Source: Rhizobacter sp. OV335
Lineage (GTDB): Bacteria > Pseudomonadota > Gammaproteobacteria > Burkholderiales > Burkholderiaceae_C
Reading direction: 5' to 3'
Assembly: GCF_900142965.1 (NCBI RefSeq)
Contig: NZ_FRCQ01000004.1
Location: forward strand, 62,001 to 126,000
Length of the DNA stretch: 64,000 bases
Shown: piece after piece, positions 36,057 to 46,656 of the stretch
How the letters are laid out: the number at the start of each line of letters is the position of its first letter
Numbering within the stretch: position 1 is the first letter of the stretch
Notes under the pieces: generated by a model
Seen by the model: the letters and a program-made list of their open reading frames with translations, nothing else
The model's database searches: none
Told to the model about the DNA's origin: nothing
Translations under genes and position numbers: made by a program

Positions 36057-38909
36057 ATGTTCGATTGCTTCAAGACCTTTCGCAACCATCAACCGGAGCA
36101 CATCGTCGTCGACGCGTTCGACGACGCAAGCGAGGCCCCTGTCGATGAGGGCATGAAATCCGCATCGGCCCGTCGCGACAGGTCTCTTCCTCGCGGAAAC
36201 TTCTCGACTCACGTCGATGTCCCGTCCATTCTGGGAACAAAGGACGGCCTCCGAAAGACGATTGATGCGCTGGACAAAGCCATCAAGGCCGAACGCTCGA
36301 CGTGGCAAAAGAAATACAAGTCGAAGTCCGAGTCCGGCGACGCACTGCGAAAACTGATAGGCGAGTACGACGCCGGCTATCAGAGGCTGCTGACGGAGCG
36401 CGAGGCCGGCACCGTCAGCATCGACGACATGGAGCATCGTGCAACCGCGCTCGGAACCTTGCTCGCGCGCGTATACGGACTTGCCAACGAACAGGGCTGG
36501 ACGGACGAGACGAAGCGCCGGTGCAAGGAGATGGGCGATGCCTACGTCTATCCGTCCGTGTTCGTCAATGACCTCAGCAGCGGACTCCTCATCGCAAAGA
36601 CACTCCTGGGCTTGATTCTCGACGTCGCGGCGATGGGGTCACCGGCGCATGCAGTTGCATTGCATGGCACCAAGATCGCCTTCAATCTCAGCTACGCCGT
36701 TCTTCAGTCGTTCGTCACATGCTGTGTAAGCACGGTGGGCAGCGGTACGCATCAAAGCGATGTCTACCAGAGGACATTGCACCTCGCAACCGAATTCATG
36801 CCCGACCAGCCGACCACCAGCTACACCAACGTGCTCGGCGACGAGGCGCCTCCTCCTTCGTTGCCCCACGTCAAGAAAAGCCTCAGGCTTGTCAATGCGG
36901 TCGTCCGCACCATCCGGAAGGATGCAGGATGCGAATCGGCCGAGAACTTGTTGCAGAGCCTGCAGACGCGGCGTGAGCGGGTTGAACGCGCCATCGAGGA
37001 GAAGAGGAGGAAGCATCCGGACCCGGCGGGACACCAGAAACTCGAATTGAAGCGACTGGATGAACACCGTGGCCTGATCGAGGATCTTCTCAAGGCATTG
37101 ACGCCAGTCGAAACCAACTCGGATGACACAGGCTCGGCCGACGGCGATGAAGACACATTCGAGGGACCTCGCCTCGATCCGGTGATGCTCGTCTTCCGGC
37201 ACCAGGCACGACTGTCCGACGAACTGGCGGTCGCAGACCGATTGCTTCGCGCCAATGTCCAGCACCGTGTCGGCAATGGCAAGTGGTGGCGCAGCATGTT
37301 CAACATGAGCAACGGCCTGACCTCGATCATCAAGGCTACTCACGAAATCGCCGATGGCCACGCGAGTGGCTATGACTTTGGCATCATCACTGCCGGCTTG
37401 GTTTCAACTGCCTTGACCGTCACTCAGGTGTTGCTCTATCGATGCACGCAGGGGTCGGCCTCGGGCGAGGACCACTGCGCCAAGATCGCCAGCCTGTTCG
37501 CGCTGATCGGCCAGACCAAGCGGGGGGACCTGCGGTCCGCCAGGAACGGCAGGATCGACCCGAAGGCGCTGGACAAGCTTGTGATCGGCCCTCGCATGAC
37601 TCGCATGACGACCTTGGTCAAGGGACTGAACTTCAACAGCGCCGTTCACATGCTCGCCATCATTGGTCACATCAAGTGTCACATCAAGTCGTCCGCAACG
37701 ATCAGTGAAGTTCGCAGCCCCGATGGCCGCAGGATGGTGCCGCTGACGTTCCTGGGGCTTCAGCGCGAGTTCAATGCCCTCATCAAGGCAAAGAAACACA
37801 TTGATGCCTTTGTCAATGCAACACTGGAGCGCATCCGGGTGCGTGATGAAACCGAAGCGTCCGTCACACGCCTTCTTCAACAGATTGCGATCAACGGTCG
37901 CGCGGTTAAGGCGTGCAAGAAGGGAAAGCTGAGCGAACTCGACGAAGACGATCTCCTCGCGCCCGAGGTCATGGAAGTGCTTGTCGGAGCACTCCAGCAT
38001 GCGCAGCACTTGTATTCGGGCGATGACTATGACGCCTACGCCCATGGATGCGACGAACGTCTCATCCGCTGGGGAGCGGAAACCGAGATTCGCGTGCTGA
38101 CCGGCAATGGCAAACAGATCTCGGCCAAAGGGGGACCGACCTTCAGCAACATCTTTGGTGGCAACGGCAGCTTCTTCGCCATCAAGGCCCTTGGCACCGC
38201 GGTTTCATCGGGCGTGCAACTGGGGGCAGGCATCGACAGTCCGAGCGAGGCCAGCGACTGGATCGATCTCGCCACGGCAGTCTTTTCCTGCTGCGGCCCC
38301 GTCTGCGGCTCGACCTCCGGCTATGCATACAGGACCGTGAAGCTGAAGAACGAGGGGCGTGCGGCCGACAAGGAAGCCGACGTGATCGCGCCACCCAACA
38401 GCGGCATTCAGATGCAGGGCGAACACGACTTCATGCCGGTGTTCAGCCTGTCCACCATGCGGCGGCGAGCCGACAATTTCGACACCCTCATCCCGCCGTT
38501 CATCGCACCGGAAGATGTTCCACCGCCCTTCGACTACGAGTGTGAAGTCTCGGTGATGCGCGACATGTGGGAGCAGATGACGAAGCCGCAGCCGCTGTTT
38601 TCCAGCAAGGTGTTGAAGAAGTGGGCCGGCCCACCATTTCGCAAGCCCGGCTCGCTGGACCCCGATCCTCAAGCGACGTTGGAACCGCCCAGGTCGCCGG
38701 ACCTCGATCCTCAAGCGACGTCGAGGCTGGCACGACGGAGAAAGAAGCCGCCGGAAATGACAAGGGGCGACGTTTCCAGCGGCAGTGATTCGGAGGAACC
38801 CTACGACATCGGTGCCGGCCCGAAGGCCGACAGACGCACCGTCAAGGGAACCGACAAGACATCGGATGAGTACGCCGAAGGCTTGGCAGCCGCGAGCATC
38901 TTCGTCTGA
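36057..38909 (+). CDS. large putative type III effector (950 aa)
   Basis: I recognise no catalytic domain. No Sec signal. The N-terminal 60 residues are polar (MFDCFKTFRNHQPEHIVVDA). Helical segments rich in Lys/Glu/Arg lie at about 65-115 and 275-348 (probable coiled coil). Hydrophobic segments lie at about 175-226 (SSGLLIAKTLLGLILDVAAM) and 441-462 (GIITAGLVSTALTVTQVLLY) and could insert in a membrane. The last 100 residues are Pro/Asp/Lys-rich and contain a 15-residue tandem unit with DPDPQAT and DLDPQAT. Two hand-counted 60-base lines are about 55% GC against about 72% in the type VI cluster, a sign of transfer. The placement after two chaperones supports secretion. The ATG at 36057 is used, without a good ribosome site. 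Confidence 0.6.
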   Translation: MFDCFKTFRNHQPEHIVVDAFDDASEAPVDEGMKSASARRDRSLPRGNFSTHVDVPSILGTKDGLRKTIDALDKAIKAERSTWQKKYKSKSESGDALRKLIGEYDAGYQRLLTEREAGTVSIDDMEHRATALGTLLARVYGLANEQGWTDETKRRCKEMGDAYVYPSVFVNDLSSGLLIAKTLLGLILDVAAMGSPAHAVALHGTKIAFNLSYAVLQSFVTCCVSTVGSGTHQSDVYQRTLHLATEFMPDQPTTSYTNVLGDEAPPPSLPHVKKSLRLVNAVVRTIRKDAGCESAENLLQSLQTRRERVERAIEEKRRKHPDPAGHQKLELKRLDEHRGLIEDLLKALTPVETNSDDTGSADGDEDTFEGPRLDPVMLVFRHQARLSDELAVADRLLRANVQHRVGNGKWWRSMFNMSNGLTSIIKATHEIADGHASGYDFGIITAGLVSTALTVTQVLLYRCTQGSASGEDHCAKIASLFALIGQTKRGDLRSARNGRIDPKALDKLVIGPRMTRMTTLVKGLNFNSAVHMLAIIGHIKCHIKSSATISEVRSPDGRRMVPLTFLGLQREFNALIKAKKHIDAFVNATLERIRVRDETEASVTRLLQQIAINGRAVKACKKGKLSELDEDDLLAPEVMEVLVGALQHAQHLYSGDDYDAYAHGCDERLIRWGAETEIRVLTGNGKQISAKGGPTFSNIFGGNGSFFAIKALGTAVSSGVQLGAGIDSPSEASDWIDLATAVFSCCGPVCGSTSGYAYRTVKLKNEGRAADKEADVIAPPNSGIQMQGEHDFMPVFSLSTMRRRADNFDTLIPPFIAPEDVPPPFDYECEVSVMRDMWEQMTKPQPLFSSKVLKKWAGPPFRKPGSLDPDPQATLEPPRSPDLDPQATSRLARRRKKPPEMTRGDVSSGSDSEEPYDIGAGPKADRRTVKGTDKTSDEYAEGLAAASIFV

Positions 38910-38911
38910 CG

Positions 38912-40501
38912 TCAATCTCCGATGACGGGCACTGTCAGGGCCTGCGTCAGCGCATTTGTCGCCACCCGGTTGACCCATCGCCCCTCCGCACCCACCTCCA
39001 TCCCCCCCACCTCCACCATGTCCAGCTGATGCACCCCGCGGTACACCGCGAAATACAAACTGACCCCGAACACCCCGAACTCCGCCGCGCTGGCCTGATC
39101 GCTCAGCGGCACGCGCAGCACCGGCACGCCGCCGAATGTGAAGGTCTCGATCGCAGCCCCGCCCAGCGGCTGCAGCGTCGCGGTGTCGCGGAAGATCACG
39201 CCGCCCTGTCCGTCAAAGCCCATCTCGACCGCGCTCGCGTCCATCCCGCGCAGCGCGCGCCATGAGCCGCTGCCGTCGGCCTGCACCTGGCGCAGTGCGA
39301 TGAACTGGTCGAGACTCGCGAGCGTCATCCCGAACGGCTCGCCCTCCTCGTGCACCCGCGCATAGCCACCCGCGCGCCACTGCACGCGGGCGTGGTGGCG
39401 AAAGCGTTGCGCGCCCTCGGGGTAGGTGCCGGTCACCGCCACGTCAGCACTGCCGCCCACGTCATCGCGCGTGATCGCACGGCCCGCGAGGTCTTCGACG
39501 TCGCGGAACTCGGCCGCGATCGCGATCCCGCTGCGCAGTTGCAGCACCCGCCCTGCGTCGAGCCGTTGTGCCAGCGTGCCCTGCGGATCGCCGTCCAGCC
39601 AGCCTGCCGTCTCGTCGAGGAAATCCGATCGCTCGCTGATCGGCGCGTAGCCGTGAAACGCGGTATCGACCGCCGGATCGAAGCTCCAGGTGCGCCGCGA
39701 GGCCAGCATCTCGCCCGCCACCGGGCTTGGCGCCAGGTTCGTGGCCGTCGCGGTGAACACCGTGCCATCACGTCCCGGATCCGCCGACAGCTCGAATGCC
39801 CCGGCACCCGCCTGCGCGTTGAACCACGCGTCCGACGGCCGGTGCAGCATCGCCATCAGCCCGCGCGTCTGCTGGCCGAACCACGCCGCCGCCTGCTCGC
39901 GCACCCACGCAGCCTCGTCGCCATGCAATCCGGCGGCGCCGGCGATGTAGTCGTCGTCGATCGCCAGGTCCACCAGGCCGGCCCCGCGCCGCACGACGGC
40001 CTCGGCGTCTTCGCGCACAACCCCGCTCCACACCAGTTGCTCGACGCGCGTACGCACCGGCGTGAAGAAGTACGCCGTGCGCCCCGCCTCATACGGCCGG
40101 GCCAGCAGCACCTGCTCGCTGCCCACCGGCGCGCCGGTCGATGCATCGATCGCCGAGGCCGGCACCTGCGCCACCAGCCGTGCGCTCGCCAGCAGCGCCG
40201 CTTGCGCCGCGCTCAGCACCAGCGTGTAGTCGCCCTGTGCATCGGTCACGGCCAAGGGCTCGTCGCCATTGCACTGCAGGTCGTCGTTCGCATCGACGCA
40301 CACCACCGCGCCCTGCAGGTAGCCGCGCATCACCTTGCCGCTCAATGTCAGCCCGGTCGGTGTCGGCGGCCCCGGGTCGGGCGTGGTCGGGCCTGCGCCG
40401 CCATCTCCCCCACCGCCGCAAGCGCTCAGCACACAGGCCGCCGCCACGCTGTACGCGGCCACGACACCCCCTCGCGCGAAGCGCCTGATCGTCCTGCTCA
40501 T
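38912..40501 (-). CDS. hypothetical lipoprotein with carboxypeptidase-regulatory-like N-terminus
   Basis: 529 residues. Lipoprotein signal (AACVLSACGGGGDGG), a Thr/Pro linker, then GLTLSGKVMRGYLQGAVVCV followed by DANDDLQCNGDEPL, the start of a small beta-sandwich common in exported lipoproteins. The rest (about 150-525) is beta-rich and unassigned. Its stop lies 3 bp from the effector stop, convergent. No neighbours hint at a role. Confidence 0.7.
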   Translation of the reverse strand: MSRTIRRFARGGVVAAYSVAAACVLSACGGGGDGGAGPTTPDPGPPTPTGLTLSGKVMRGYLQGAVVCVDANDDLQCNGDEPLAVTDAQGDYTLVLSAAQAALLASARLVAQVPASAIDASTGAPVGSEQVLLARPYEAGRTAYFFTPVRTRVEQLVWSGVVREDAEAVVRRGAGLVDLAIDDDYIAGAAGLHGDEAAWVREQAAAWFGQQTRGLMAMLHRPSDAWFNAQAGAGAFELSADPGRDGTVFTATATNLAPSPVAGEMLASRRTWSFDPAVDTAFHGYAPISERSDFLDETAGWLDGDPQGTLAQRLDAGRVLQLRSGIAIAAEFRDVEDLAGRAITRDDVGGSADVAVTGTYPEGAQRFRHHARVQWRAGGYARVHEEGEPFGMTLASLDQFIALRQVQADGSGSWRALRGMDASAVEMGFDGQGGVIFRDTATLQPLGGAAIETFTFGGVPVLRVPLSDQASAAEFGVFGVSLYFAVYRGVHQLDMVEVGGMEVGAEGRWVNRVATNALTQALTVPVIGD

Positions 40502-40582
40502 CGACGCTCCTGTTGAACCCGCGCGGATGGTAGGGCGCGGCTGTCATCGATTCGTCTTCTGCACCGGCAAGCGATGTAACGG

Positions 40583-41095
40583 TCAGTGCGCAATCACCTC
40601 GCAGCGACCGTGCATCCTACGAAACACCCGCGGTTCGATCGCGCCGGGCTGCGCGAAGAGGCCTCGCCGCGCGGCCTTCGCCTGCGTTTCGAGCGCGCCG
40701 TACGCACCACCATCGCGGCGCTTGTAGTGATCGCTCCACGCATGCCCCTGCGCCACCATCCATGCCGCCACGTCGTCACCGTCGATGGCCACGCGCGCCA
40801 CGCTGCGGTGGTAGCTGTCCTGCGCGACGGTCTCGAACTGCACGCGCCGGTGCAGCACGCGCCGCGCCAGCGCCTCACTGGCCTGCGGCCCCCAGGCCTG
40901 GCAGTGCTCCGGCGCATCGATGCCGCGCAGCCGCAGCTTCTTCGGCTTGGCCCGCGGCGATGCGCCGTCGACCCGCACCCACAGCGTGTCGCCATCGGTC
41001 ACGTAGGTCACGACGCCGCTGGCCGCCTGCACCGATCCTGCCGCCAGCAGCGCGGCCAGCCACACCCCTGCACGCCACCTCATTCGCAACATCAT
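40583..41095 (-). CDS. thermonuclease-like (SNase domain) exported protein
   Basis: 170 residues with a signal peptide (WLAALLAAGSVQAAS) and a staphylococcal-nuclease fold: VVTYVTDGDTLWVRVDG, KKLRLRGIDAPEHCQAWG, ARVAIDGDDVAAWMVAQGHA. The active-site Asp of DGDT and the Arg of RLRGIDAPE are present; the catalytic Glu region (QAWGPQASEAL) is also typical. Probably a periplasmic or secreted nuclease. Its ATG overlaps the stop of the DUF1232 gene (ATGA), so the two are coupled. Confidence 0.83.
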   Translation of the reverse strand: MMLRMRWRAGVWLAALLAAGSVQAASGVVTYVTDGDTLWVRVDGASPRAKPKKLRLRGIDAPEHCQAWGPQASEALARRVLHRRVQFETVAQDSYHRSVARVAIDGDDVAAWMVAQGHAWSDHYKRRDGGAYGALETQAKAARRGLFAQPGAIEPRVFRRMHGRCEVIAH

Positions 41096-41493
41096 CCGCC
41101 GAAGACCCCGCGCACCAGCCACCAGACGAAGCCACCGAACAGCAGCAGCCACACCAGGACCACCAGCAGCGCGCCCCACCACCACCGCGGCAGCTTCTCG
41201 CGCGTCTTCTCGGCGTCGATCAGCAGCTGCTGCCACAGCGGATCCGGCGTCATGCGCCGCACCAGCGCCACGCCCAGCGGGATGATCAGCAGGTCGTCGA
41301 GCTGCCCGAGCACCGGGATGAAATCGGGGATCAGGTCGATCGGGCTCGCCGCGTACGCGAGCACGGCCACCGCCACCCATTTCGCGCCGCGCGGCGCCTG
41401 CGGGTGCTTGAACAGCTTCCACAGCGCGATCAGGTAGGTGGCCAGCCGGGCGGTGTTGGCCGCGCGCAGCAGCCGTGATTTGCGCAACATCAT
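41092..41493 (-). CDS. YkvA/DUF1232 membrane protein
   Basis: 133 residues. The DUF1232 signature YAASPIDLIPDFIPVLGQLDD is complete and is followed by a C-terminal membrane helix (WWWGALLVVLVWLLLFGGFV). Function unknown. Overlaps the nuclease gene by 4 bp. Confidence 0.85.
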   Translation of the reverse strand: MMLRKSRLLRAANTARLATYLIALWKLFKHPQAPRGAKWVAVAVLAYAASPIDLIPDFIPVLGQLDDLLIIPLGVALVRRMTPDPLWQQLLIDAEKTREKLPRWWWGALLVVLVWLLLFGGFVWWLVRGVFGG

Positions 41494-41517
41494 CAGGGGT
41501 CCTCGGGACGGTTGACA

Positions 41518-43989
41518 CTAGCCTGCCGCGCGCTCCATGTCCTTGAGCATGCGGGCCAGGCGGTCGTTGAGCTTCTCGGTGCTGAGTTTCTCGCGAAAGC
41601 GCTCCACCATCAGCGGCAACGCGAACGGGCTGGGCACCGCGAGCTCGACGAACGCGATGCGCTGCCCGCGCATGCGCTCCAAGCTGGCGGCGAGCCGCCG
41701 GATATCAAGCTCCTGGCTCAGCACCTCGTTCTCCGCCTGCCCGAGCAGCCGGTTGCCGCCGTCGTACTTGCGGAACACCTCGTAGAACAGCGTGCTCGAC
41801 GCCTGCAGCTGGCGCGCGCTCTTGGCCTGCCCCGGGTAGCCGGTGAAGATCAATCCCGCCACGCGCGCGATCTCGCGGAAGCGCCTTCGCGCCAGCTCGC
41901 TGGAGTTCAGGCTCGCGAGCACGTCGTCCTGCAGGTGCTCGTCGCCGAACAGCGCGCCCGCCAGCAGCGGCTGCGGGTCGATCGGCAACGCGCTCAGCAG
42001 CTCCAGCCCGTAGTCGTTGATCGAGATGCTGAAGGTGTTGGGCGCGTCGCGCGCCAGCCGCCAGGCCAGCAGGCTCGCGAGGCCGATGTGCATGTTGCGC
42101 CCGCCGAACGGGTACAGGAACAGGTGCTGGCCCTCGCGCGAGCGGATGCGCTCGACCAGCAGCGTGCCCGGCGTCGGCAGCCGCGAGATGCGCTGCTGCG
42201 CGTTCAGCATCGGTCGCGCGGCCTGCAGCTCCGGCGCGTCGAAATCGCCGGCATCGGCCGCGGCCAGCACCTCCAGCACCGCGTCGGCCAGCTCGCTCGA
42301 CAGCGGCATCTTGCTGCCGTTCCAGTTCGTCACGAGGCCCTTGCGGCCCTCGGCGCGCCGCACGTAAGCCGTCATCTCCTGCGTGCGCACGTACTCCAGC
42401 GTGCGGCCGGCGAAGACGAAGCAGTCGCCCGCGCGCAGCCGCGAAATGAAGCCCTCTTCCACCGTGCCGATGCGCCCGCCGCTCAGGTACTTCACCTGCA
42501 TCGCCGAGTCGGCGACGATCGTGCCCACCTGCAGCTTGTGGCGGCGGGCGATGCCGCGGTCGGGCACGCGGTAGACGCCGTCGATCGCTTGCACGCGGTG
42601 GTATTCCGGGTAGGCCGTGAGGCTGGTGCCGCCCTGCTCGACGAAGGCCAGCGCCCAGTCGAACTCGTCGCGCGTGAGCGTGCGGTAGGCATGGGCCGTG
42701 ATCACCTCGCCGTACAGCGCGTCGGCGGTGAAGCCGCCGCCGAGCGCCACCGTCACCAGGTGCTGCACCAGCACGTCGAAGGGCTTGTCGGGCGTCGCGC
42801 GCTTCTCGATGCGGCCGAGCTGCGCGGCCCGACGCGCGGCCACCGCCTCCACCAGCTCCAGCGTGTTGGTGGGCACGAGCGTGATGCGGCTCGGCCGCCC
42901 CGGCGCATGGCCGCTGCGGCCGGCGCGCTGCAGCAGCCGCGCGACGCCCTTGGCCGAGCCGATCTGCAGCACCCGCTCGACCGGCAAGAAATCGACCCCC
43001 AGGTCGAGCGACGAGGTCGCGACCACCGCCTTCAGCCGGCCCTCCTTCAGCCCGAGCTCCACCCACTCGCGCACCGCAGGGTCGAGCGAGCCGTGGTGCA
43101 GCGCGACACTGCCGGCCCACTCCGGGCGCCGTTCCAGCAGCATCTGGTACCAGGCCTCGGCCTGCGAGCGCATGTTCACGAACACCAGCGTCGTGCCGGA
43201 GCGCTCGATCTCGTCGACCACCGGCTGCTGCATCTGCTTGCCCAGGTGCCCGCCCCACGAGAAGCGGCCGGGCTCGTGCGGCAGCAGCGTGTCGATCACC
43301 AGCGTCTTGTCGAGGCCGCCGCGCACTGCGGTGCCGGGCGTGTCGCCGAGCAGCACGCGCATCGCGTCGTCGAGGTTGCCGAGCGTCGCGCTCAGGCCCC
43401 AGGTGACGAGGCCGGGGTTCCAGCGCTTCAGCCGCGCCAGCGCCAGCTGCACCTGCACGCCGCGCTTGTTGCCCATCAGCTCGTGCCACTCGTCGACGAT
43501 CACGGTGTGCACGCCGGCGAGTTCGTCGCGCGCGGCCTCGCGCGTGAGCATCAGGCTCAGCGATTCGGGCGTCGTCACGAGCACGGTCGGGAAGCGCCGG
43601 TCCTGCCGCGCGCGCTCGGCCGAGGCGGTGTCGCCGGTGCGCAGGCCCAGGCTCCAGCCGCTGCCCAGCTCGGCCAGCGGCACCTGCAACGCGCGCGCCG
43701 AATCGGCGGCCAGCGCGCGCATCGGCGTGATCCACAGCACGCCGAGCCGCGGGGCCTGCGGCGCCAGCGGGTCGATGCCGCAGCGCGCGGCGTTCGCGAG
43801 CGCGCCGAACCACACCGCGTAGGTCTTGCCGGCCCCGGTGGTGGCGTGCAGCAGGCCGCTGCGGCCGTCGGCCATCGCGGCCCAGACCTCGCGTTGGAAC
43901 GGGAACGGCTTCCAGCCGCGCTGCGCGAACCAGCGCGCGCCGAGGCCGGCCTCGCGCTGCAGCTCATTCCCTTTCGCCCGCCGGTTCAT
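41518..43989 (-). CDS. ligase-associated-type DEXH box helicase
   Basis: 823 residues of superfamily 2 (Lhr-like). Motif I ATTGAGKT, motif II DEWHE, motif III LSATLG, then [10 protein letters not shown] and the C-terminal helicase motif [10 protein letters not shown]. The long C-terminal region matches the Lhr core. Bacterial relatives of this length are usually encoded with an ATP-dependent DNA ligase, a nuclease and a metallophosphoesterase and act in DNA repair. None of these partners is adjacent here. The ATG at 43989 overlaps the antiporter stop. Confidence 0.88.
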   Translation of the reverse strand: MNRRAKGNELQREAGLGARWFAQRGWKPFPFQREVWAAMADGRSGLLHATTGAGKTYAVWFGALANAARCGIDPLAPQAPRLGVLWITPMRALAADSARALQVPLAELGSGWSLGLRTGDTASAERARQDRRFPTVLVTTPESLSLMLTREAARDELAGVHTVIVDEWHELMGNKRGVQVQLALARLKRWNPGLVTWGLSATLGNLDDAMRVLLGDTPGTAVRGGLDKTLVIDTLLPHEPGRFSWGGHLGKQMQQPVVDEIERSGTTLVFVNMRSQAEAWYQMLLERRPEWAGSVALHHGSLDPAVREWVELGLKEGRLKAVVATSSLDLGVDFLPVERVLQIGSAKGVARLLQRAGRSGHAPGRPSRITLVPTNTLELVEAVAARRAAQLGRIEKRATPDKPFDVLVQHLVTVALGGGFTADALYGEVITAHAYRTLTRDEFDWALAFVEQGGTSLTAYPEYHRVQAIDGVYRVPDRGIARRHKLQVGTIVADSAMQVKYLSGGRIGTVEEGFISRLRAGDCFVFAGRTLEYVRTQEMTAYVRRAEGRKGLVTNWNGSKMPLSSELADAVLEVLAAADAGDFDAPELQAARPMLNAQQRISRLPTPGTLLVERIRSREGQHLFLYPFGGRNMHIGLASLLAWRLARDAPNTFSISINDYGLELLSALPIDPQPLLAGALFGDEHLQDDVLASLNSSELARRRFREIARVAGLIFTGYPGQAKSARQLQASSTLFYEVFRKYDGGNRLLGQAENEVLSQELDIRRLAASLERMRGQRIAFVELAVPSPFALPLMVERFREKLSTEKLNDRLARMLKDMERAAG

Positions 43990-45449
43990 TCCGCCTGCGG
44001 GTCCCGCGAGCGCAGCGCCATCGCCACCCGCGACACCCGCCCTTCCACCATCTCGCTCACCGCGAAGTGCGCGCCGTGCCAGTCGACACCGTCGCCCTCG
44101 GCATGGCCGCGCGCCAGGCTGTCGGTCAGCCAATCCCCGAGCGACGGCCCGGCGTTGTGCGGCACCGGCAGCTGGAAGAACGCGAACACGTCGGCCAGCG
44201 GCAGGTGGGCATCGAGCGTCAGCCGGCCCTGCACCGCGCGCTCGGTGTCGGGCGGCAGCGCCGGCGGCTCGACCACGCCGAGCCGGTTCGCCACCCAGCG
44301 CAGCGAGATGCCCTGCATCAGCAGCGACGCGAGCACCACGCCGAACGCGACGTTGAAGAAGCGGTAGCTGTCGGGCACCTGGGCCATCAGCGGGACCAGC
44401 GCCAGCACGATCGGCACCGCACCGCGCAGGCCCACCCAGCCGATGAACAGCCGCTGCGCCGCCGGGAAGCGCAGCGGCGCCAGGCACAGCCACACCGCCA
44501 GCGGCCGCGCGACGAACAGCAGTGCCGCCACCACCGCGACGATCGGCACCGCCATGCCGATCATCTGCCGCGGCGACACCAGCAGCCCGAGCAGCATGAA
44601 CAGGCTGGCCTGCGCGGCCCAGGCAAAGCCGTCGAGCGCCGACGACGCGGCATGCGCCGCCGCCTCGGCCCGCGCGCGCACCTGCAGCCCGAACAGGTAC
44701 ACCGCGAGGAAGCCCGAGCCCTCGACCAGCCCCGCCGCGGCGAACACCACCAGCCCGCCTGACAGCACGATCAGCGCGAGCAGGCCGCTGTGCTCGACGG
44801 TGAGCGTCAGCCGGTTCAGCAGCCATGCAACGCCCCAGCCGCCGGCCAGCCCGATCGCGAGGCCGAAGCCGGCCTGCTGTGCCAGCAGCAGCGCGAGTTC
44901 GCCCGCCCCGGCATGCGTGCGGATCACGGCCGTCATCGCGAGCGTCAGGAACACCGCCATCGGGTCGTTCAGGCCGGACTCCATCTCGAGCGTCGCCGAC
45001 ACCCGCTCCGGCAGCTGGATGCCGGCGTGGCGCAGCAGCGAGAACACCGCCGCCGCGTCGGTCGACGCGACGATCGCGCCGAGCAGGAAGCCGTAGCGCC
45101 AGTCGACGCCCATCACCCCCATCGCGACCGCGCCGATCACCAGCGCCGTCAGCATCACGCCCAGCGTCGCCAGCCACAGCGCAGGCTTCAGCCCCACGCG
45201 CACGCTGGCCATCGGCGTGCTGATGCCGCCTTCGAGCAGGATCACCGCGAGCGCGGCGTTGCCGACCCAGGCCGTCATCTGCGTGTCGTCGAAGCGCAGG
45301 CCACCCGGGCCGTCAACGCCGATCAGCATGCCCGCGGCGAGGAACACCAGCAGGAACGACAGGCCGAGCCGCGCCGAGAACACCCCCGCGAGCAGGCTGA
45401 CGAACATCAACAGCCCGCTCGCCAGCAGCAGGAGGTGGAAGGCGTGCAT
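43986..45449 (-). CDS. K+/H+ antiporter, CPA1 (NhaP2/CvrA-like)
   Basis: 487 residues, about 12 membrane helices of the CPA1 family ([60 protein letters not shown]) followed by a cytoplasmic tail of about 100 residues as in NhaP2-type potassium/proton antiporters. The transport-site Asp residues in STDAAA and GLNDP are present. It exchanges monovalent cations for protons across the inner membrane. Four-base overlap with the helicase gene; divergent from the aldose epimerase gene. Confidence 0.9.
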   Translation of the reverse strand: MHAFHLLLLASGLLMFVSLLAGVFSARLGLSFLLVFLAAGMLIGVDGPGGLRFDDTQMTAWVGNAALAVILLEGGISTPMASVRVGLKPALWLATLGVMLTALVIGAVAMGVMGVDWRYGFLLGAIVASTDAAAVFSLLRHAGIQLPERVSATLEMESGLNDPMAVFLTLAMTAVIRTHAGAGELALLLAQQAGFGLAIGLAGGWGVAWLLNRLTLTVEHSGLLALIVLSGGLVVFAAAGLVEGSGFLAVYLFGLQVRARAEAAAHAASSALDGFAWAAQASLFMLLGLLVSPRQMIGMAVPIVAVVAALLFVARPLAVWLCLAPLRFPAAQRLFIGWVGLRGAVPIVLALVPLMAQVPDSYRFFNVAFGVVLASLLMQGISLRWVANRLGVVEPPALPPDTERAVQGRLTLDAHLPLADVFAFFQLPVPHNAGPSLGDWLTDSLARGHAEGDGVDWHGAHFAVSEMVEGRVSRVAMALRSRDPQAE

Positions 45450-45538
45450 CCGGCCGACCTTAGCAGAGGACCCTCAACCCGAGGCACACTGGCGGGCTGA
45501 TTTCGCTGCAGTCCTTCGCCTACATCCGCCACATCCGC

Positions 45539-46561
45539 ATGAGCCTCGACCTCGATACCGCCGTCTTCACGCTGACCAACGCCGCCGGCCTCTCCATCCA
45601 GGTGATGGACCATGGCGCCACCTGGGTGTCCTGCCGCGTGCCGCTGCCCGGCGGCGCAGCGCGCGAGGTGCTGCTGGGCTGTGCGCGCCTCGACGACTAC
45701 CGCCGACAGACCGGCTACCTCGGCGCGACCATCGGCCGCTATGCCAACCGCATCGGCGGCGCGCGCTTTCCAGTCGACGGGCGCGAGGTGAGCGTGGCAG
45801 CGAACGAAGGCCGCAACCAGCTGCACGGCGGGCCGGTCGGCTTCGACAAGCGGCTGTGGACGCTGGTCTCGCACACGCCGGCCGAGCTGGTGCTGTCGCT
45901 GGTCAGCGAAGACGGCGACCAGGGCTACCCGGGCCGCATGGAGACCACCGTGCGCTACCGGCTCGGCGACGACCTCAGCGTGCACGTCGAGCTCAGCGCC
46001 ACCGTCAGCGCGCCGTGCCCGGTCAACCTCACCAACCACGCCTACTTCAACCTCGATGGCGACGCGCCCGCCGGCGACATCCGCGCGCACCGTCTGCGCA
46101 TCGCGGCGCAGCAGTTCCTGCCGATCGATGCCGAATCGATCCCGACCGGCGAGCGGCGCGACGTGGCCGGCACCGGTTTCGACTTCCGCACGCCGCGCCC
46201 GATCGGCGAAGCGCTGATGCGCGACGAACAGCAGCAGCTCACGCGCGGTTACGACCACTCGTACTGGCTCGACGACGCCTGCGCCGACGGCCGGGCGCCG
46301 GCCGCCGAGGTGTTGTCGGGCGACGGCCGCGTCACGCTCGCGCTGCACACGCGGCTGCCGGCGCTGCAGTTCTACAGCGGCAACTACCTGCCCGGCACGC
46401 CGACGCGCACGGCCGGCGCCACCTATGCGCAGCACGCCGGCTTCGCGCTCGAGCCGCAGTACTCGCCCGACACGCCGAACCACCCGGAGTGGCCGGGCTG
46501 CGTGCTGCGGCCGGGGCAGCGCTTCGAGCAGGCGCTGCACTACGTGTTCGCGGTGCGCTGA
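45539..46561 (+). CDS. galM: aldose 1-epimerase (mutarotase)
   Basis: 340 residues. It interconverts alpha and beta anomers of aldoses. Motifs: TIGRYANRIGGARF, substrate/catalytic His in NLTNHAYFNL, and the catalytic Glu in FALEPQYSPDTPNHPEW. Single gene; no galactose operon around it. Confidence 0.93.
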   Translation: MSLDLDTAVFTLTNAAGLSIQVMDHGATWVSCRVPLPGGAAREVLLGCARLDDYRRQTGYLGATIGRYANRIGGARFPVDGREVSVAANEGRNQLHGGPVGFDKRLWTLVSHTPAELVLSLVSEDGDQGYPGRMETTVRYRLGDDLSVHVELSATVSAPCPVNLTNHAYFNLDGDAPAGDIRAHRLRIAAQQFLPIDAESIPTGERRDVAGTGFDFRTPRPIGEALMRDEQQQLTRGYDHSYWLDDACADGRAPAAEVLSGDGRVTLALHTRLPALQFYSGNYLPGTPTRTAGATYAQHAGFALEPQYSPDTPNHPEWPGCVLRPGQRFEQALHYVFAVR

Positions 46562-46656
46562 AAAGAAACGAAACACAGCGATACCGCCACGACAAGCCGC
46601 CGGGTGCCGCAGCGCCGACCATGCAGGCCATGTTCACACCTGCAGGAGGAATCTTC

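Noticed and set aside
41512-44367. Long open frames on the plus strand opposite the helicase and antiporter
   Set aside because: They are Arg/Ala/His-rich antisense shadows of GC-rich coding DNA, while the minus strand encodes proteins with complete family motifs.
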